Source: Toxoplasma gondii ME49 (lineage: Eukaryota; Apicomplexa; Conoidasida; Eucoccidiorida; Sarcocystidae). From it: DNA of 64,000 nucleotides. The notes below the pieces were generated by a model. The model saw only the letters and a program-made list of their open reading frames with translations, did no database searches and had not been told where the DNA came from. Location: NCBI RefSeq assembly GCF_000006565.2, contig NC_031480.1, positions 5,325,170-5,389,169 of the forward strand, written 5' to 3'. A program made the position numbers and the translations under genes. Below, piece by piece: positions 10,690 to 22,450 of this stretch. Positions within the stretch are counted from its first letter, which is position 1. Each line of letters starts with the position of its first letter.

Positions 10690-12093
10690 TAACCCAGTGC
10701 CACGTGTCATCCATCGGGGACACCTTCATGCGACGCACCGTTGTATCAGCCAGGCGCTGGCGAACTTGAATAGCAGCCGCCTTACGGAACGATACCGCAC
10801 ACGGCTAGTTCTCTCCTGTTGCCTCAAACCCCAATGCGAAGTGACGTCAGTCACGTGGCAGCTAACTGTGGTGTAGGCCGCAAAATGACGAATGTTGCAA
10901 TTCCACGTGTCCGAGCAGCGATGCTGCATACAGAATGTCCCGGTCTGCCTCGTTGTTTGGTCCACAGTGTGAGACCTTCACCATATGTTCGTGACGATGC
11001 AAATTGTACAGCCAACGCTGGAGCAACGCGGTGCAGCGTGTGGCTCCAGAGCTCTACGTTTTAGGACCGCACAGATCTTATCGTCACCGTGATCAGCCTC
11101 GTCTGTTGCCTTGTGCCGAAGGTGTCTGTGGGTGCAGCACAAATAGTGCAAGTTGAACATAGCGGAACAGTCTGTCGATCTGCTTACTCCGGCTGCTCCC
11201 GGCCACTCCGAGTATTGAGTTAGGTTTGCACATCTCCGCAGCGCACGTCACAGTTCCTGTTGACACACACTCCCGCAGGTGCCTTAGATCCGGGGCTGAT
11301 ACACAGCGCGAGAGGGCTGTGCGACGCGTCAAATTCCTCGCCGTCCATTGGTGACTGGCATGAGCGACGACATGACGCTGACGCGTCTTGTGTTGCATAC
11401 CAGTCAGCGCCAGCGGGGTGCGACTAGCGTGGCACACACACAGCGCCAACCGCGCACAGGGAAGGAGGCGACATTCGTTTTTCGTGCGGAGGTCTCGAAG
11501 CCTGCCTTGAGATCACCATATGCATTTCGGCGCTCCAGTGCATCACCGCACAACTGAGTGACAGGCAGGTCTCCGTTCACCCGCGCACCAGGGAGCGCGA
11601 TGAACATTTGGCGGAACACTGCCGCCGTCACCATTGTCGAACGTCACAGACACTCCTGTCCTCAAATTGCGAAGTGTTCGCTCGAGTGATGTAGCCACTT
11701 GGACGAGCATTCAGGAATGGTAGTTCGGCTGGAGGGCGACACGAGTACTCCTGCGCTGCTGCAGGTCGGCTGTGTCGCAGGGTGCGGTAGGTCTAGGTGT
11801 CGGTGTAGTCGGCATGCGCAAATACGCATGTTCGATAACATCTATTTCGGCTTTATGGATATCTGCGGCATGCGCGCAGATTATTGTGTTGGCGTGAATA
11901 CGGATCCTGGACGAGACTGTGGAACGACACTGGTAGAACGTGTTGCCCTGCCAACTGGCCCAGCCCCACTCGAGAGCAAACAAGCGTATTCCCTTTCCTA
12001 GAGTCATTGGACTTTTTAATCCATCGCACCACATACGACAGGCGCGGGCACCAAGACCGAATGGAACAGTGCATCTCCCCGACTCGATGTCTG
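10690..12093. repeat. Duplicated flank, copy A (about 1.4 kb)
   Basis: This block is very similar to 18089-19517, in the same orientation, at an offset of about 7395 bases that grows to about 7425 after a 30-base tandem gain in the other copy. Several stretches of more than 50 bases are identical or nearly so, for example around 11340-11530 compared with 18735-18925. The left edge begins at a shared ACCCAGTGCCAC and the right edge ends at a shared CCCCGA.TCGATGTC. A minus-strand frame of 118 codons (11449 to 11093) is open in both copies but with many replacement differences, so coding is doubtful. It lies 3' of the domain-repeat gene and belongs to the same segmental duplication. Confidence 0.9.
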
Positions 12094-12610
12094 TGGCACA
12101 CGCGATAAAGCTGGTTAACCCAGCGTGAGGCGCAAGGCGAATAGTCACGGACCACCGCGACAAATGGCTCATCACGAACGGGAACAACAGACCGGCGTCA
12201 GTCTGGCGTATACTCGCCCTTCTACCCATCCGCAAGCCAATGTAGAGAAATCGATAGACGTGTTTCTGCAAAGCATTAGATGAAGAAGACACGCGTGTTC
12301 GGCGCACGCATGTACGTCATGGGGATGAGAGGACTAGTGACTAATGTGGCGATGCTGTTACGTGGAGCGGGCGGGAAAACACTGGCGACGTTACATCGTC
12401 TCGTGTCCAACGCCGGCAACCGAACGGTCTGTCTTTCCAGGCAGCCTCGGTCACCATCTTCTATGTAGTCCGAAATCGAGGCGAGGATCCCGCATGATAT
12501 GCATATCAGGATTTCGGGTCGACGCAGGTATGTCGCATGCCAACCGCCTGCTCACATCCTTGTACCCGGCTCATCACTGATGCTCTGATTGCAGTGCATG
12601 AGACAAGGCA
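12094..12610. other. 3' flank of the domain-repeat gene
   Basis: About 500 bases between the duplicated flank and the stop codon of the minus-strand domain-repeat gene. It has no counterpart in the second copy. Probably 3' untranslated sequence; nothing else recognised. Confidence 0.5.
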
Positions 12611-15600
12611 TCAGTGGGGATCTGGAGGGCGAAGCTGTCCACGCGGTTCTACACCTGGGTCACCTGCAGGCGCCGACACAGGTGCTGACGGCTCCATGGA
12701 AGATGGTGGCTGGGATGGCGTTCCAGATGTAGTGCCCGCACTCGCGAGCGATCCCGAGCGGAAAGGGGGCTGCCGGACAAGAGGCGTGGCAGCGGCGGCC
12801 GCTGCGTGGCGGGGAACTGCAGGTCCCCGCAGTGGGCGCTTCTTGAGCGGCAGAGACAAAGACGGAATGATGTCGCCGCCGCTCCCAGACGGTCTACCAT
12901 GTGTCTCTGCTGGACTAGGCACTTGCGGTGGGCCTGAGGCCATTTGGGAGCTTGACGTCATGTGGCTCTCTGTTGACGTCAGCGCGAGACGCCCAAGCGG
13001 CTGGCGGTGTCCCGGTGGAGTTTTTTCGAGTCTGGCTGTATCAGACAGAAATTCAAGGAGCCGTCGCTTTTTGGGGTGGGGCGGTGTGGGGTCACCAAGG
13101 CCACGCTCGACGTCGGCGGGGTACGGAGGTGTTGTGGTGGGTACTGGCGTAGATCGTTGCGGCAGCGGACCGCCAGTTGCCGGTGGTGGATGTTCGCGTG
13201 TTGATGACGATGGACCAGATCCTCTTTGGGAGCGTCTTGCAGCCGGCAAGTGCTGCTCAGGTGACGACGATCCAGGAGAAGACCCGGCGGCGACAGGCGG
13301 CTTGCTGGGGTCCCTTTGACGAGTCCAAAGGCGCACCGCCGAGACTGGGGTCAACCAAAGGGGCAGCGCCGGAAGCATAGCACCGCCTCTGGATGGGCCT
13401 TCGCCGGCGCTCTCGGCACTGCTATGATACAGGTGTTTCCGTTTCTGTTTCCTTTTTCCTGACGGACGCTCGATGGACTGCTCCGCTGATGGATCTACTG
13501 CCCAGACGAATCGACACAGCACATGGTAGACGAAACTGAAACGATTCGCGTATCGTGCGGCGTCGTGTGTGGTAGAATTACCTCCGGTGCCTGCGTCGAG
13601 TCAAGGGACTGAATAAAATCTTCTGGGCATCAGACAGTATCAGAGGCAGACGCGAGCACAATGCTGTCGTCGTGACTGTCGCAGTTGGACGAGAAACGTT
13701 TCGTCGCACCCTTGCTAGCATGAGTATATAGGACAGCACTCGACGAAGTCACAGCTCACACCACCCACTACAGAGGCCCAATCTCGACGACACACCGCCT
13801 GATGGGCAACGACAGGGAAATGGCTAGACTGAATCTTGTCTAATACCGACCCGTGTCAACGACCTAGAAGAAACAGAAAGATGTAGAAAAATAGGAACTC
13901 TTCCGTGTTAAGTCGCGATTAGCTTCGTTGCTGATGTAGCTCAATGGTGGAGCCATCTTCGGCATCACAAAGGGCAGCGGAGACTCACCAGTCGATCCGG
14001 ATTCGCGCAGCGGTTCTGGGACTTGCCCCGATGCCGACGAGAGCAGGGCGCGAAGCTCCTGTTCCAGGGCGTTCGCCTTATCCTTCAGATCTCGTGCCCT
14101 TTGCTGATGCCCCATAACATCGGCACGGAAGCCCTTCTTATCATTATACGCCCACTCACGCTGTGTGGCGGGTGTAGGCGAGGGATCGTTACCTCGCACC
14201 ATGCGAACGGCAGCGCGCTGGGCAACGTAGTACTCTAGTCCGTGACTCCACGTGCCTTCGATGGCCTCGGCATCTCTCCTTAAGTTCGAAATGGCAAGGT
14301 CCGCAAACGTAAGGTCAGGCGCCCGTGGTGCCGGCCTGGGTGGAAATCCTGCCAACACCGAGAACGTACCGATAAGGATATACAGCACTGTCGGAGTGTC
14401 CCGAAGAGGTGCGCTGCGTATTGTCCAGCTCTGGCGTAGTCAAACCGCAGCCCAAAACGCGGTGTGCGCGTGTGTCTGCGCGGAGCTGAGGAAGAGATGT
14501 TGTGTCTCGGCCCCTTTCGCACAGACTACTCGCGATTAACCGTGCGCGAACCAAGCTGACGTCCACTTGTCACTATTCCGAACAATTGATGGACATTCGG
14601 TGGGATGTCACTCGCTAATCTAAACAATTTCTGTTTCCACGAGACGGAGACATAGTGAAGCCTCTTTGCCAGGGCGGAGCATGATACCTGCGAATGAGAT
14701 ACAATGGCACATCGAGTTCTACAGGCTGGAGTGTCGGAGAACGCACTCCGTGGACAGAATCACGAACTCACCGCTTGAGACTCCTTCCGATTCAGCACCT
14801 GGCAGATCAGTAGAGGAAGGAGGTCGATGAGGGGGTGTCTCCTGGGGGCTTCGTACCAGGAGACCCTCTGCCGCCGCCTTCCGTTCTAGATCGTTGGCAA
14901 GGTTCTGCAACTGAGCAGCTTCCTCAAGTCGTGCTCTTGCTCTGCGCATGTACTGCCGTTGCGCCGTGTGTATCAGCTGCCGGATTTCCGATGAACTCGG
15001 ATTCGGATTGTGCTCTTCGAGCATATATTCGGCAATCCTACTCCTCACGTATACATCCCTGGATGCCCATCTGCCGTCAATCCGCCTTGCGTCGAGTCGC
15101 AGTTTCTCAATCGCAAGTTTGATATAGGGTACCCTACCCATATCTGGAAGCGCGACGCTGCTCCCAAGCAGTGTACCCCTTAGTGAGCCCTCCAGGCGGG
15201 ACATGGGCGACGCGCTGCTCACAGACGGGGCACTCGGGCCAGTAGCTGCGGTGCCCTCGCCTGCGTCTTGCCCCTGTTGACGTCCACGGCGGCGGCTGGC
15301 TGAAAACACAAAACAGCATCCGGCGCCACTGGTCGTTTCACTGACAGAGTCAAATGGTATCGCCTTCGTCTTCCACTTTCTCAACAGTGGGCCCCACAGT
15401 CGACAGGTTCCTTTTTTCTCTCCTAGACACCCTTCGTTGAACGTCCCAGCATACCCGACATACGCGTCGGAGCGGGCGGCCGACATCTGGACGTCGCCGG
15501 ATGCTCGCGTGTAGTGGATGTTCGAGCTGCGGTGCTGTGAAACGTTGTTAGCTGACAAATACTGGAATTAGTGTGCATTGGTACTGTTTGTCAGGTTGCC

Positions 15601-17516
15601 GTCTTGCCGATTGAGAGCCGCAGGAAACGCACCTCGTCGGCCTTGTGTAGTGTCCGATTTCGATGCTGGTTGGGGCGCTGTTTCCCTGGAGGAGGAGCCC
15701 CCATCGGGATCCTCCTGCAGCAAGTCACCTGAGGCCAGGCGCCTCTCCCATATATCTGCCTGGGCCCGGAGAGTCGCTGCTCGCTCTCTCCGGCTGCTCT
15801 CATGTCTAGAATAGGATCTTATTGCTTGGTCCCGCCACTGCAGTAGATGGGAATCAGGTGGATTCAGACTGGGGCTCTGTGCGAGGCGCTCTGCGACGCC
15901 GAGTTCGACGTACAGCTCCTTATTAGCCAACGTCTCCTCTAAAGCTCCCGCTTCGCTCCTCAGTGCCGACACGCCCATACGCACGGAAGAGGATATGGCA
16001 TTTCCGGGGGACGCACATTCACGTGCTGTACCTGGTTAACGGGCAGTTGCACACACAGTCAATAAGGGCTAATTGGAGCATCAAACGATTTCACTCTACT
16101 GCTCACCGTGTGTCTGGCAAAACACAGCAACCCATTAGGTGATGGCAAGACGGTGGCAACATCACGGCCACAACTAAACCCCTTCACGGCACGCATGGCT
16201 ATGTAGATTCAGCGTGTTCTGTTTTTCTTATGGGTCGAGTCCCCCCTCGAAATGGACGGACGGACCTCACGCCTCTTCGGACAATGCCGACCAGAAACGC
16301 TACCCGTCTGTTGCCTCCGCCACACATGTGTGCCAACCCCAGTAGCTCGATAAACGTTCCAGCGCGCTTGAGTCACAGATTACCTGGTGCGGCTGCGTCG
16401 CCGCCAACCCGCGGGCCCTGATCGCTCGCTCCGGGTGTCAGCGAGGCGTCGCCTGGGACGTGCGAGAGATCCACTCCGGCTGCTAGCAGCTTTGCAGCAA
16501 TTTCGCTTGCCATAGACTCCAGTCGTGCGGCCTCCTGCAGCCGTGCAAGTGATCGCATTCGAAACCGGTTTCTCGCAGATGCTGTCGACTTCTGCACTCG
16601 TGAGAGAGTAGGACGGGAGGACTGATTCACGATGACACGCCCAACATTCCTCCTCACGTAGCGCTCCTCGTCCTCCCATTCATCTCGCAACTCCATCGCC
16701 CGCCTCCTGAACTGTTCCATGGCAAGCTCTCCGAGTGTCAGGGTTCCACGGCCTGACACCGTAACAATTCGGGCAAGGCCTAGTCCCCCGACAGCCGACC
16801 TCCCCGAAGCCGCCCCTCCCTCAGATCTGGGTGAGGCTGCGATACCTTGTCGGTGGGATCCTGTAAATCAACAGAGCACCACAGTTTACGAGAGAAGTCG
16901 ACGTTGCCACCTCTACAATGTGGCAACCCCCCAGCGGTGCCATGCTGCGTCGGATATACCAACGGGTCACGCTGTGTCTGCGAGGCTGCTACGGATAAGC
17001 ATGACAGCCTGATCCGAGACGGCCCCCGCAACCTTGACGCATTACACGCCACGACGGCCTAAGCGAAGGGATAAAAAGAGAAACACGCTCTAGCATCGCC
17101 TGGTCCAGTCGCAGGGTTGTTGCTCAAAAGATTGCCCAACTGCGATTAGAGTTTTACAACTCACTACGGTCGCTCGACTCCGGCGTGGGGCTGGAAACGG
17201 GTGGCACAGGCACAGAGTCCGTTGAAGACGTGGAGGCAGGCGATTCCGGAGACGTTGTTTCTTGACTCTGACTACCTGCCAGCGACTGCTGAAAAGCAGG
17301 CTTGTCCAGATCGCCATCATCCGGAGCACGCGCGCCAAGAGCACCAAGAAACGAGTTGGAGATCCCTACAAAGCCGAGGGATGCCGTGCACAGAACTCGA
17401 CACAGAGCGGAGGGTGCAGCATTCCAGCTGGTACTTGTCAGCCCGTACACGACGGCGTGCAACAAGTAGGTCAAGCCGACAAGTGTCGTTCTCACGACAA
17501 CCGGCCGAGCCACCAT
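12611..17516 (-). CDS. Six-exon gene for a secretory-type protein with four repeats of an Arg-rich helical domain
   Basis: Exons in order: 17516-17165, 16860-16384, 16031-15633, 15299-14772, 14348-13989 and 13497-12611; total 3003 nt, 1000 residues. All five introns are GT..AG and all are in phase 1; four donors are GTGAGT or GTGCGT. Exon 1 encodes a hydrophobic signal or anchor-like N-terminus, then a Ser/Pro linker. Exons 2-5 each encode one diverged copy of a helical domain of about 85-90 residues (about 158-247, 297-381, 460-550 and 600-685). The shared pattern is leucine, acidic/alanine pair, W or L, then YV..., a loop with N/D-P, and a basic helix ending in L.....A..L. Exon 6 encodes a Pro/Ser-rich tail with basic clusters (KRKQKRKH, PKKRRL, KKRPLR). 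Family unknown to me; it may belong to one of the coccidian-specific tandem families (such as KRUF or families A-E of Toxoplasma), which I cannot decide. At exon 3 a second acceptor six bases downstream (16025) is equally in frame. Confidence 0.85.
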
Positions 17517-18088
17517 CTGCTGGTATCACGTCGTGAATCACAAACCCAGTAGGCATACGACAAACCGGCAAGCCACCCGAGGAAATCGGAAACTCTACAG
17601 CATTTGGTCGTTGTGGATACAGACCAGACGTCTTGTTGCGCCGAGAAGCGACGAAAGTATGGATGATGTGCTGCCTTTGAAAAATGAACAAGTCACTTTA
17701 GACTGGCAGGAGTAAACGGTTTAGTGGACGCATTCCTCGTTCGGGCGCCGTGCCGTCTAGCAAAGCGACGCACGGGCGGGTGTCGCTAACACAAGCTTTA
17801 GTCAACAACTGTTCTACGAGACGCCCGTAGGGAAAGAAGTCCTGGAAGCATGTATGCTGGCGTCGCGGTGAGCATACACGATATCAAGCTAGCGATGATG
17901 AGGAAAATTTCGTTGACCGAATGCAGGCGGTAGGGGGGCCCGGGGCCTCTACCAGAGGCGATGGGGTAAGCAGATGACGTGCAAACCAGTTAGCTGCGTC
18001 CCACCATTTTCATTTGTCTGTCACCCACAAACGCCAAATGAAATATAATCGCGTGAGTCATGTTGCCCGTATAAGGTACAACAAAACC
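17517..18088. other. Spacer between the intact gene and the second duplication copy
   Basis: About 570 bases upstream of the domain-repeat gene start, expected to hold its promoter and 5' untranslated region. The stretch at 17930-17960 is a short G/C run. No gene, repeat or RNA recognised. Confidence 0.5.
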
Positions 18089-19517
18089 CAGTGCCACAAC
18101 TCCCCCATCAGAGAAACCTGCACGCGGAGCAGCGTCATATCAGTCAGGTGTTGGGGAGCATGAGTAGCAGCCTTCCTTCGGAACGGTACCGCTCACGGCT
18201 GGTTCTCTCCTGTTGCCTCAACCCCCAGTGCGACTTGACGTCGGTCACGTGGCCGCTCACTGTGGTGTAGGCCGCAAAATGACGAATGTTGCAATTCCAC
18301 GTGTCCGAGCAGCGATCTTGCATACAGTATGTCGCAGTCTGACTCGTTGTTTGGTCCACAGTGTGAGAACATGACCATGTGTTCATGACGGTGCAAACAG
18401 TACAGCCAATTCTGGAGCAAGACCAGGTCGACGCGTGGCTATCGAGCACTACTTTTTCAGACCGCACAGATCTTATCGTCGCCATGATCAGCCTCGTCTG
18501 TTGCCTTGTGGCGAAGGTGTCAGTGGGTGCAACACAAATAGTGCGAGTTGAACATAGCAGAACAGTCTTTCGATCTGCCTACTCCGGCTGCACCCGACCA
18601 CTCTGAATATTGAGTTAGGTTTGCACTTCTCCGCAGCGCATGTCACAGTTCCTATTGACACCCACCCCCGGAAGTGCCTTAGATCCAAGGCTGATACACA
18701 GCGTGAGAGGACTGTGAGTCGCGTCAAATTCCTCGCCGTCCATTGGTGACTGGCATGAGCGACGACATGACTCTGACGCGTCTTGTGTTGCATACCAGTC
18801 AGCGCCAGCGGGGTGCGACTAGCGTGGCACACACACAGCGCCAACCGCGCACAGGGAAGGAGGCGACATTCGTTTTTCGTGCGGAGGTCTCGAAGCCTAC
18901 CTTGAGATCACCATATGCATTTCGGCGCTCCAGTGCTTGCCGCACAACTGAGTGACAGGCAGGTCTCCGTTCACCCGCGCACCAGGGAGCGCGATGAACA
19001 TTTGGCGGAACACTGCCGCCGTCACCATTGTCGAACGTCACAGGCACTCCTGTCCTCAAATTGCGAAGTGTTCGCTCGAGCGATGTAGCCACTTGGACGA
19101 GCATTCAGGAATGGTTGTTCGGCTGGAGGGCGACACGAGTACTCATGCGCTGCGGAGGGGCGACATGAGTACTCCTGCGCTGCTGCAGGTCGGCTGTGTC
19201 GCAGGGTGCGGTAGGTCTAGGTGTCGGTGTAGTCGGCATGCGCAAATACGCATGTTCGATAACATCTATGTCGGCTTCATGGATATCTGCGGCATGTGCG
19301 CAGATCATTGTGTTGGCGTGAATACGGATCCTGGACGAGACTGTGGTATGACACTGGTAGAGCGTGTTGCCCTGCCAACTGGCCCAGCCCCACTCGAGAG
19401 CAAACAAACGTATTCCCTTTCCTGGAGTCATTGGAGTTTTATATCCATCGCACCACATACGAGAGGCGCGGGCACCAAGACCGAATGTAACAGTGCATCC
19501 CCCCGAGTCGATGTCAC
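18089..19517. repeat. Duplicated flank, copy B (about 1.43 kb)
   Basis: Direct counterpart of 10690-12093. It differs by scattered substitutions, a few single-base changes and one extra 30-base tandem unit at 19128-19190. Immediately to its right the homology jumps from copy-A position about 12093 to about 14146, which marks a 2-kb deletion (or a 2-kb gain in the other copy). The 118-codon minus-strand frame of copy A is also open here (18844 to 18488). Confidence 0.9.
19128..19190. repeat. 30-base tandem duplication inside flank copy B
   Basis: Two imperfect 30-base units, each running GCGACA.GAGTACTC.TGCGCTGC, stand in tandem here, whereas copy A (about 11728-11765) has one. It accounts for the shift in offset between the two flanks. 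Confidence 0.8.
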
Positions 19518-19518
19518 A

Positions 19519-22450
19519 GTACGTCCACTGTCGTTGTGTCGTTGGGCCAGGTGATGGATCATTCTCTCAGACCATGCGAATGGCAGCGATATCCATGCAG
19601 CGTCTAGTGTGTGTGCCTCTCTGGGTAGAACTATTGATGGCATGGTGAGCAGAAGTCACGTTAGGTCCGCCCGGAACACTGGCCTGTGCCGAAGGCCTGC
19701 CAACATTAAGAAAACGACGACACTGATATGCAGAACAGCTTGAGCATCTGCTTGTTTCGACAGTCACAGCGCGCCCAGGAACGCGCTGGATGTGCGTCTG
19801 CATGGTTTTGCCAGGAAGTGCTGCTCTTCGCAGCTTTCTCCCATACCAGTCACGCTTCACTGTGCGCGAACTAGGGAGACATGAGTTTGCTGTGAATGAA
19901 TACTCGCAATTTACGGATACACGACAAAACATCACCCGCTAAGCTACAAAAACCCTTGATACCGTGAGTTGAAGATACAGTGGTATATGCTTGCCAGGAC
20001 AAAACATGAGATGCGCGGATGAGAGAGGATGCCTTATCGAGTAACAGAGTGTCGAGCGTCAGCAAAGGCGGGCTCGAATCCCTCTTTTTTCTTTGTTAAC
20101 AGATATTTCAAGCGGGATGGATGAGGTTGGCAGCTCGTCGGGATGGAGGTTCTGAGCAGACTCGACGAACTCACCGTCTGAGACTTCTTCCGATCCTGCA
20201 TTCGGCAGATCAGTGGCAGACTGATTCCCACACTGGAGTCTCCTGGGGGCTTCTTGCCAAGAGGCGGTTCGCTGCAGCCTTCCGTTCTCGATCATTCGCA
20301 AGCTTCTGAGAGAGATCAGCATACAGAACACACGGTCGCCCGATGTGGCTGCCTACTCGCTGGACACGCCGGATGCCAGTCGCATGCGAAGATCGAACAT
20401 ATTTTTGGCCATTTTCAATATTACATATTCGTATTGGTATCACTGTCTCTAAAGCAAAAACTCCGACTCTCGCATAAACTTCTCTATCGTAAGGTTAACG
20501 TAAGACACCGTGACCATTCCTAGAAGCGCAACGCTGCTGCCAAGAACTGTTCCCCTGAGAAGCACCGCTCACAAATGGAGCATGCGTGACTGCCGCTGTG
20601 GCGCTTTGCCTTGCAACGGGGCGACCGCTTAAATCATGAGACGATACCCGGCGCCCTAGAACACCTCAGCACCGGATCCTCCTGAAATCCCCACCCTAGC
20701 CTGCCCGCACTGGCCTGCCGCTGGCAACGGTGTCCCTTTGTCACGAGTAGGATCCACACAATGAACTACTCAGCAGATCCGTTACAAGTACTGGAAGAGC
20801 CTCAAGACTCTCGGAATTCTGGAACATCAGCGTCGACAAGTGGTTCGGGATGTACATGCCAAGACAGTTGACCAATTGCGCACTGCTTCCATCGACGATC
20901 CCCGGTAACTCTGTCGCACTTACTGCTTGCCCGTTCAGGGGGATCAGAACCGCACCTGGTCGACCTGCTGTAGTAGCTGCTCGTGGGACTCGCTTCGAAG
21001 TTCCTCTCGCCGTGGACGCTCGTCGTCTAGTTCCTCCTGCATCCAGGCACCTGAGGCTAGCCGCCTCACCCAGTTCTCGGCCTGAGGTCGTAGTGCCGCT
21101 GTCGTTTTTCCTCGTGATATTTTTCTCTGTGTATGCATTCGTGTAGTACCCTCCCTGCACTCAGACAAAATGCTGTCAGACAGATGTGGACTGACCTCCC
21201 GTGCAACGCGGGACGCAACGAATTCCTCGATGCAGACACCCTGATTTGGCCAAATAGCATCGAGCTCCCTAGCTTCCTTCCTCAGCAGTGCAACTCCGAG
21301 GTGCACCCACGACTGTATAGTCGCCTGCCATACCTGGCTTCCTAACTCCACGTCACTGATAAGGGCTGCCGCTAGCGTCAGACGTTTTCGTGCTGACCTT
21401 GAGACCCTCAGCCAAGTGGAACCCATTAGGTGATGGCAACATAATGATGACGTTGGGGGTCCCACGTAGTGCTGCTCATGTGGTACATAGCTATGATGAA
21501 TAGAATTCACTGTTTTCTGTCGCGGGGCAAGTCTCTCCATGAAACAGAAATGCCTCGAAATATTCCTTCCGACAATGCTGGTTCCGATGCTGCAGAATCT
21601 GATGCCAATGCTACAAAAATGGGAGAGCCTCAGCCACTCGACGCCTCTCCTCTTTACGCAGGTGACTCACAGCTCAGCGGGTGAACTGCCGTCACCACCA
21701 GTTCTCAAGGCTTCATCGCTCGTTTGGGGTGGAGACGAGCTGTCGCATTTTTCCCGTTTGAGTTCCATGTCAGATAACGTGATCTTCGCCGTTAGTTCGT
21801 GCCCCCAAGACTCCAAACCTGCAGTCTGTCACAGCCGTACACTTGACCGCTATCGGAACCCGTGTCTTGCACGTGCCTCCATGTACGTCAGTTGCAACTG
21901 GGAAGCGAGGGAAGAACGACTTATGACGATGCGCCCAAGGCTCTGCTACGCACAGCGCTCCTCCGCCTTTCATTGTGGTTGTAGCTGCGTCGCTTGCCTC
22001 TTGAACTGCTGCATCGCAAGTTGTTTAAGTCTCGCCTCTCCATAATGTGGCACTGCGACGGTACTCGGACGATCTCGTCCGCTCAAGGGACTGCTTGCGG
22101 GTCGAGATCCCCTCCCCCGTCTGGTACAAAAACGGGGCCATGTCGGCGGCTCCAGGACATAAAAACAACCAGTTTACACGCTCAGTCGAAACTGCCGCAC
22201 GCACGAGGCAACTCATATTCCTTTACTACTCTAGGGTGTCAACGTAGCTAAGAGGCACGCTACAGCTAGGCGAGTGTAGTCGGTATACGACGATTCGCAT
22301 CCTCTCCGCAGCGCCAATCCGCATCAAGGAGGCAGTATATCCCGCTGAGGTCTGGAGAATGGGGAATAGAGACGTGCACCGCTGATAACACATTACGTAA
22401 CGCAGTGTTGGTGCTCAAGCAATTACTAAACTGCAATGAGTGTTTGACAG
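19519..22450 (-). pseudogene. Decayed second copy of the domain-repeat gene
   Basis: Collinear homology to the intact gene: 19550 with 14190, 19665 with 14330, 20145 with 14760, 20510 with 15125, 20945 with 15640, 21425 with 16135, about 22045 with 16750 and 22435 with 17140. The tail exon (exon 6), intron 5 and the 3' part of exon 5 are missing. The exon-5 equivalent keeps its acceptor at about 19678 but meets an in-frame TGA at 19656-19658 if entered in phase 1. In the exon-4 equivalent, the frame matching SPQETP.. and the frame matching ..TDLP...SE.VS.GEF are different, so a frameshift lies near 20215-20260. The exon-3 equivalent (about 21300-20950) is still open and keeps the RRLASG motif. 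Exon 1 is hardly recognisable. It was most likely formed by segmental duplication and then decayed; a shortened transcript cannot be excluded. Confidence 0.75.

Noticed and set aside
10690..12093. Mobile element interpretation of the 1.4-kb duplicated flank
   Set aside because: No terminal inverted or direct repeats, no target-site duplication, and no transposase or reverse-transcriptase frame; it is collinear with the neighbouring gene duplication.
11711..12307. 198-codon minus-strand open frame at the edge of flank copy A
   Set aside because: It crosses the right edge of the duplication, its counterpart in copy B is shorter, and no splice sites or domain support it.
20060..20095. CTCGAATCCC followed by TTTTTT, resembling a tRNA 3' end with a Pol III terminator
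   Set aside because: The T-stem pairs poorly, no acceptor stem or D-arm precedes it, and it lies inside sequence homologous to the domain-repeat gene.
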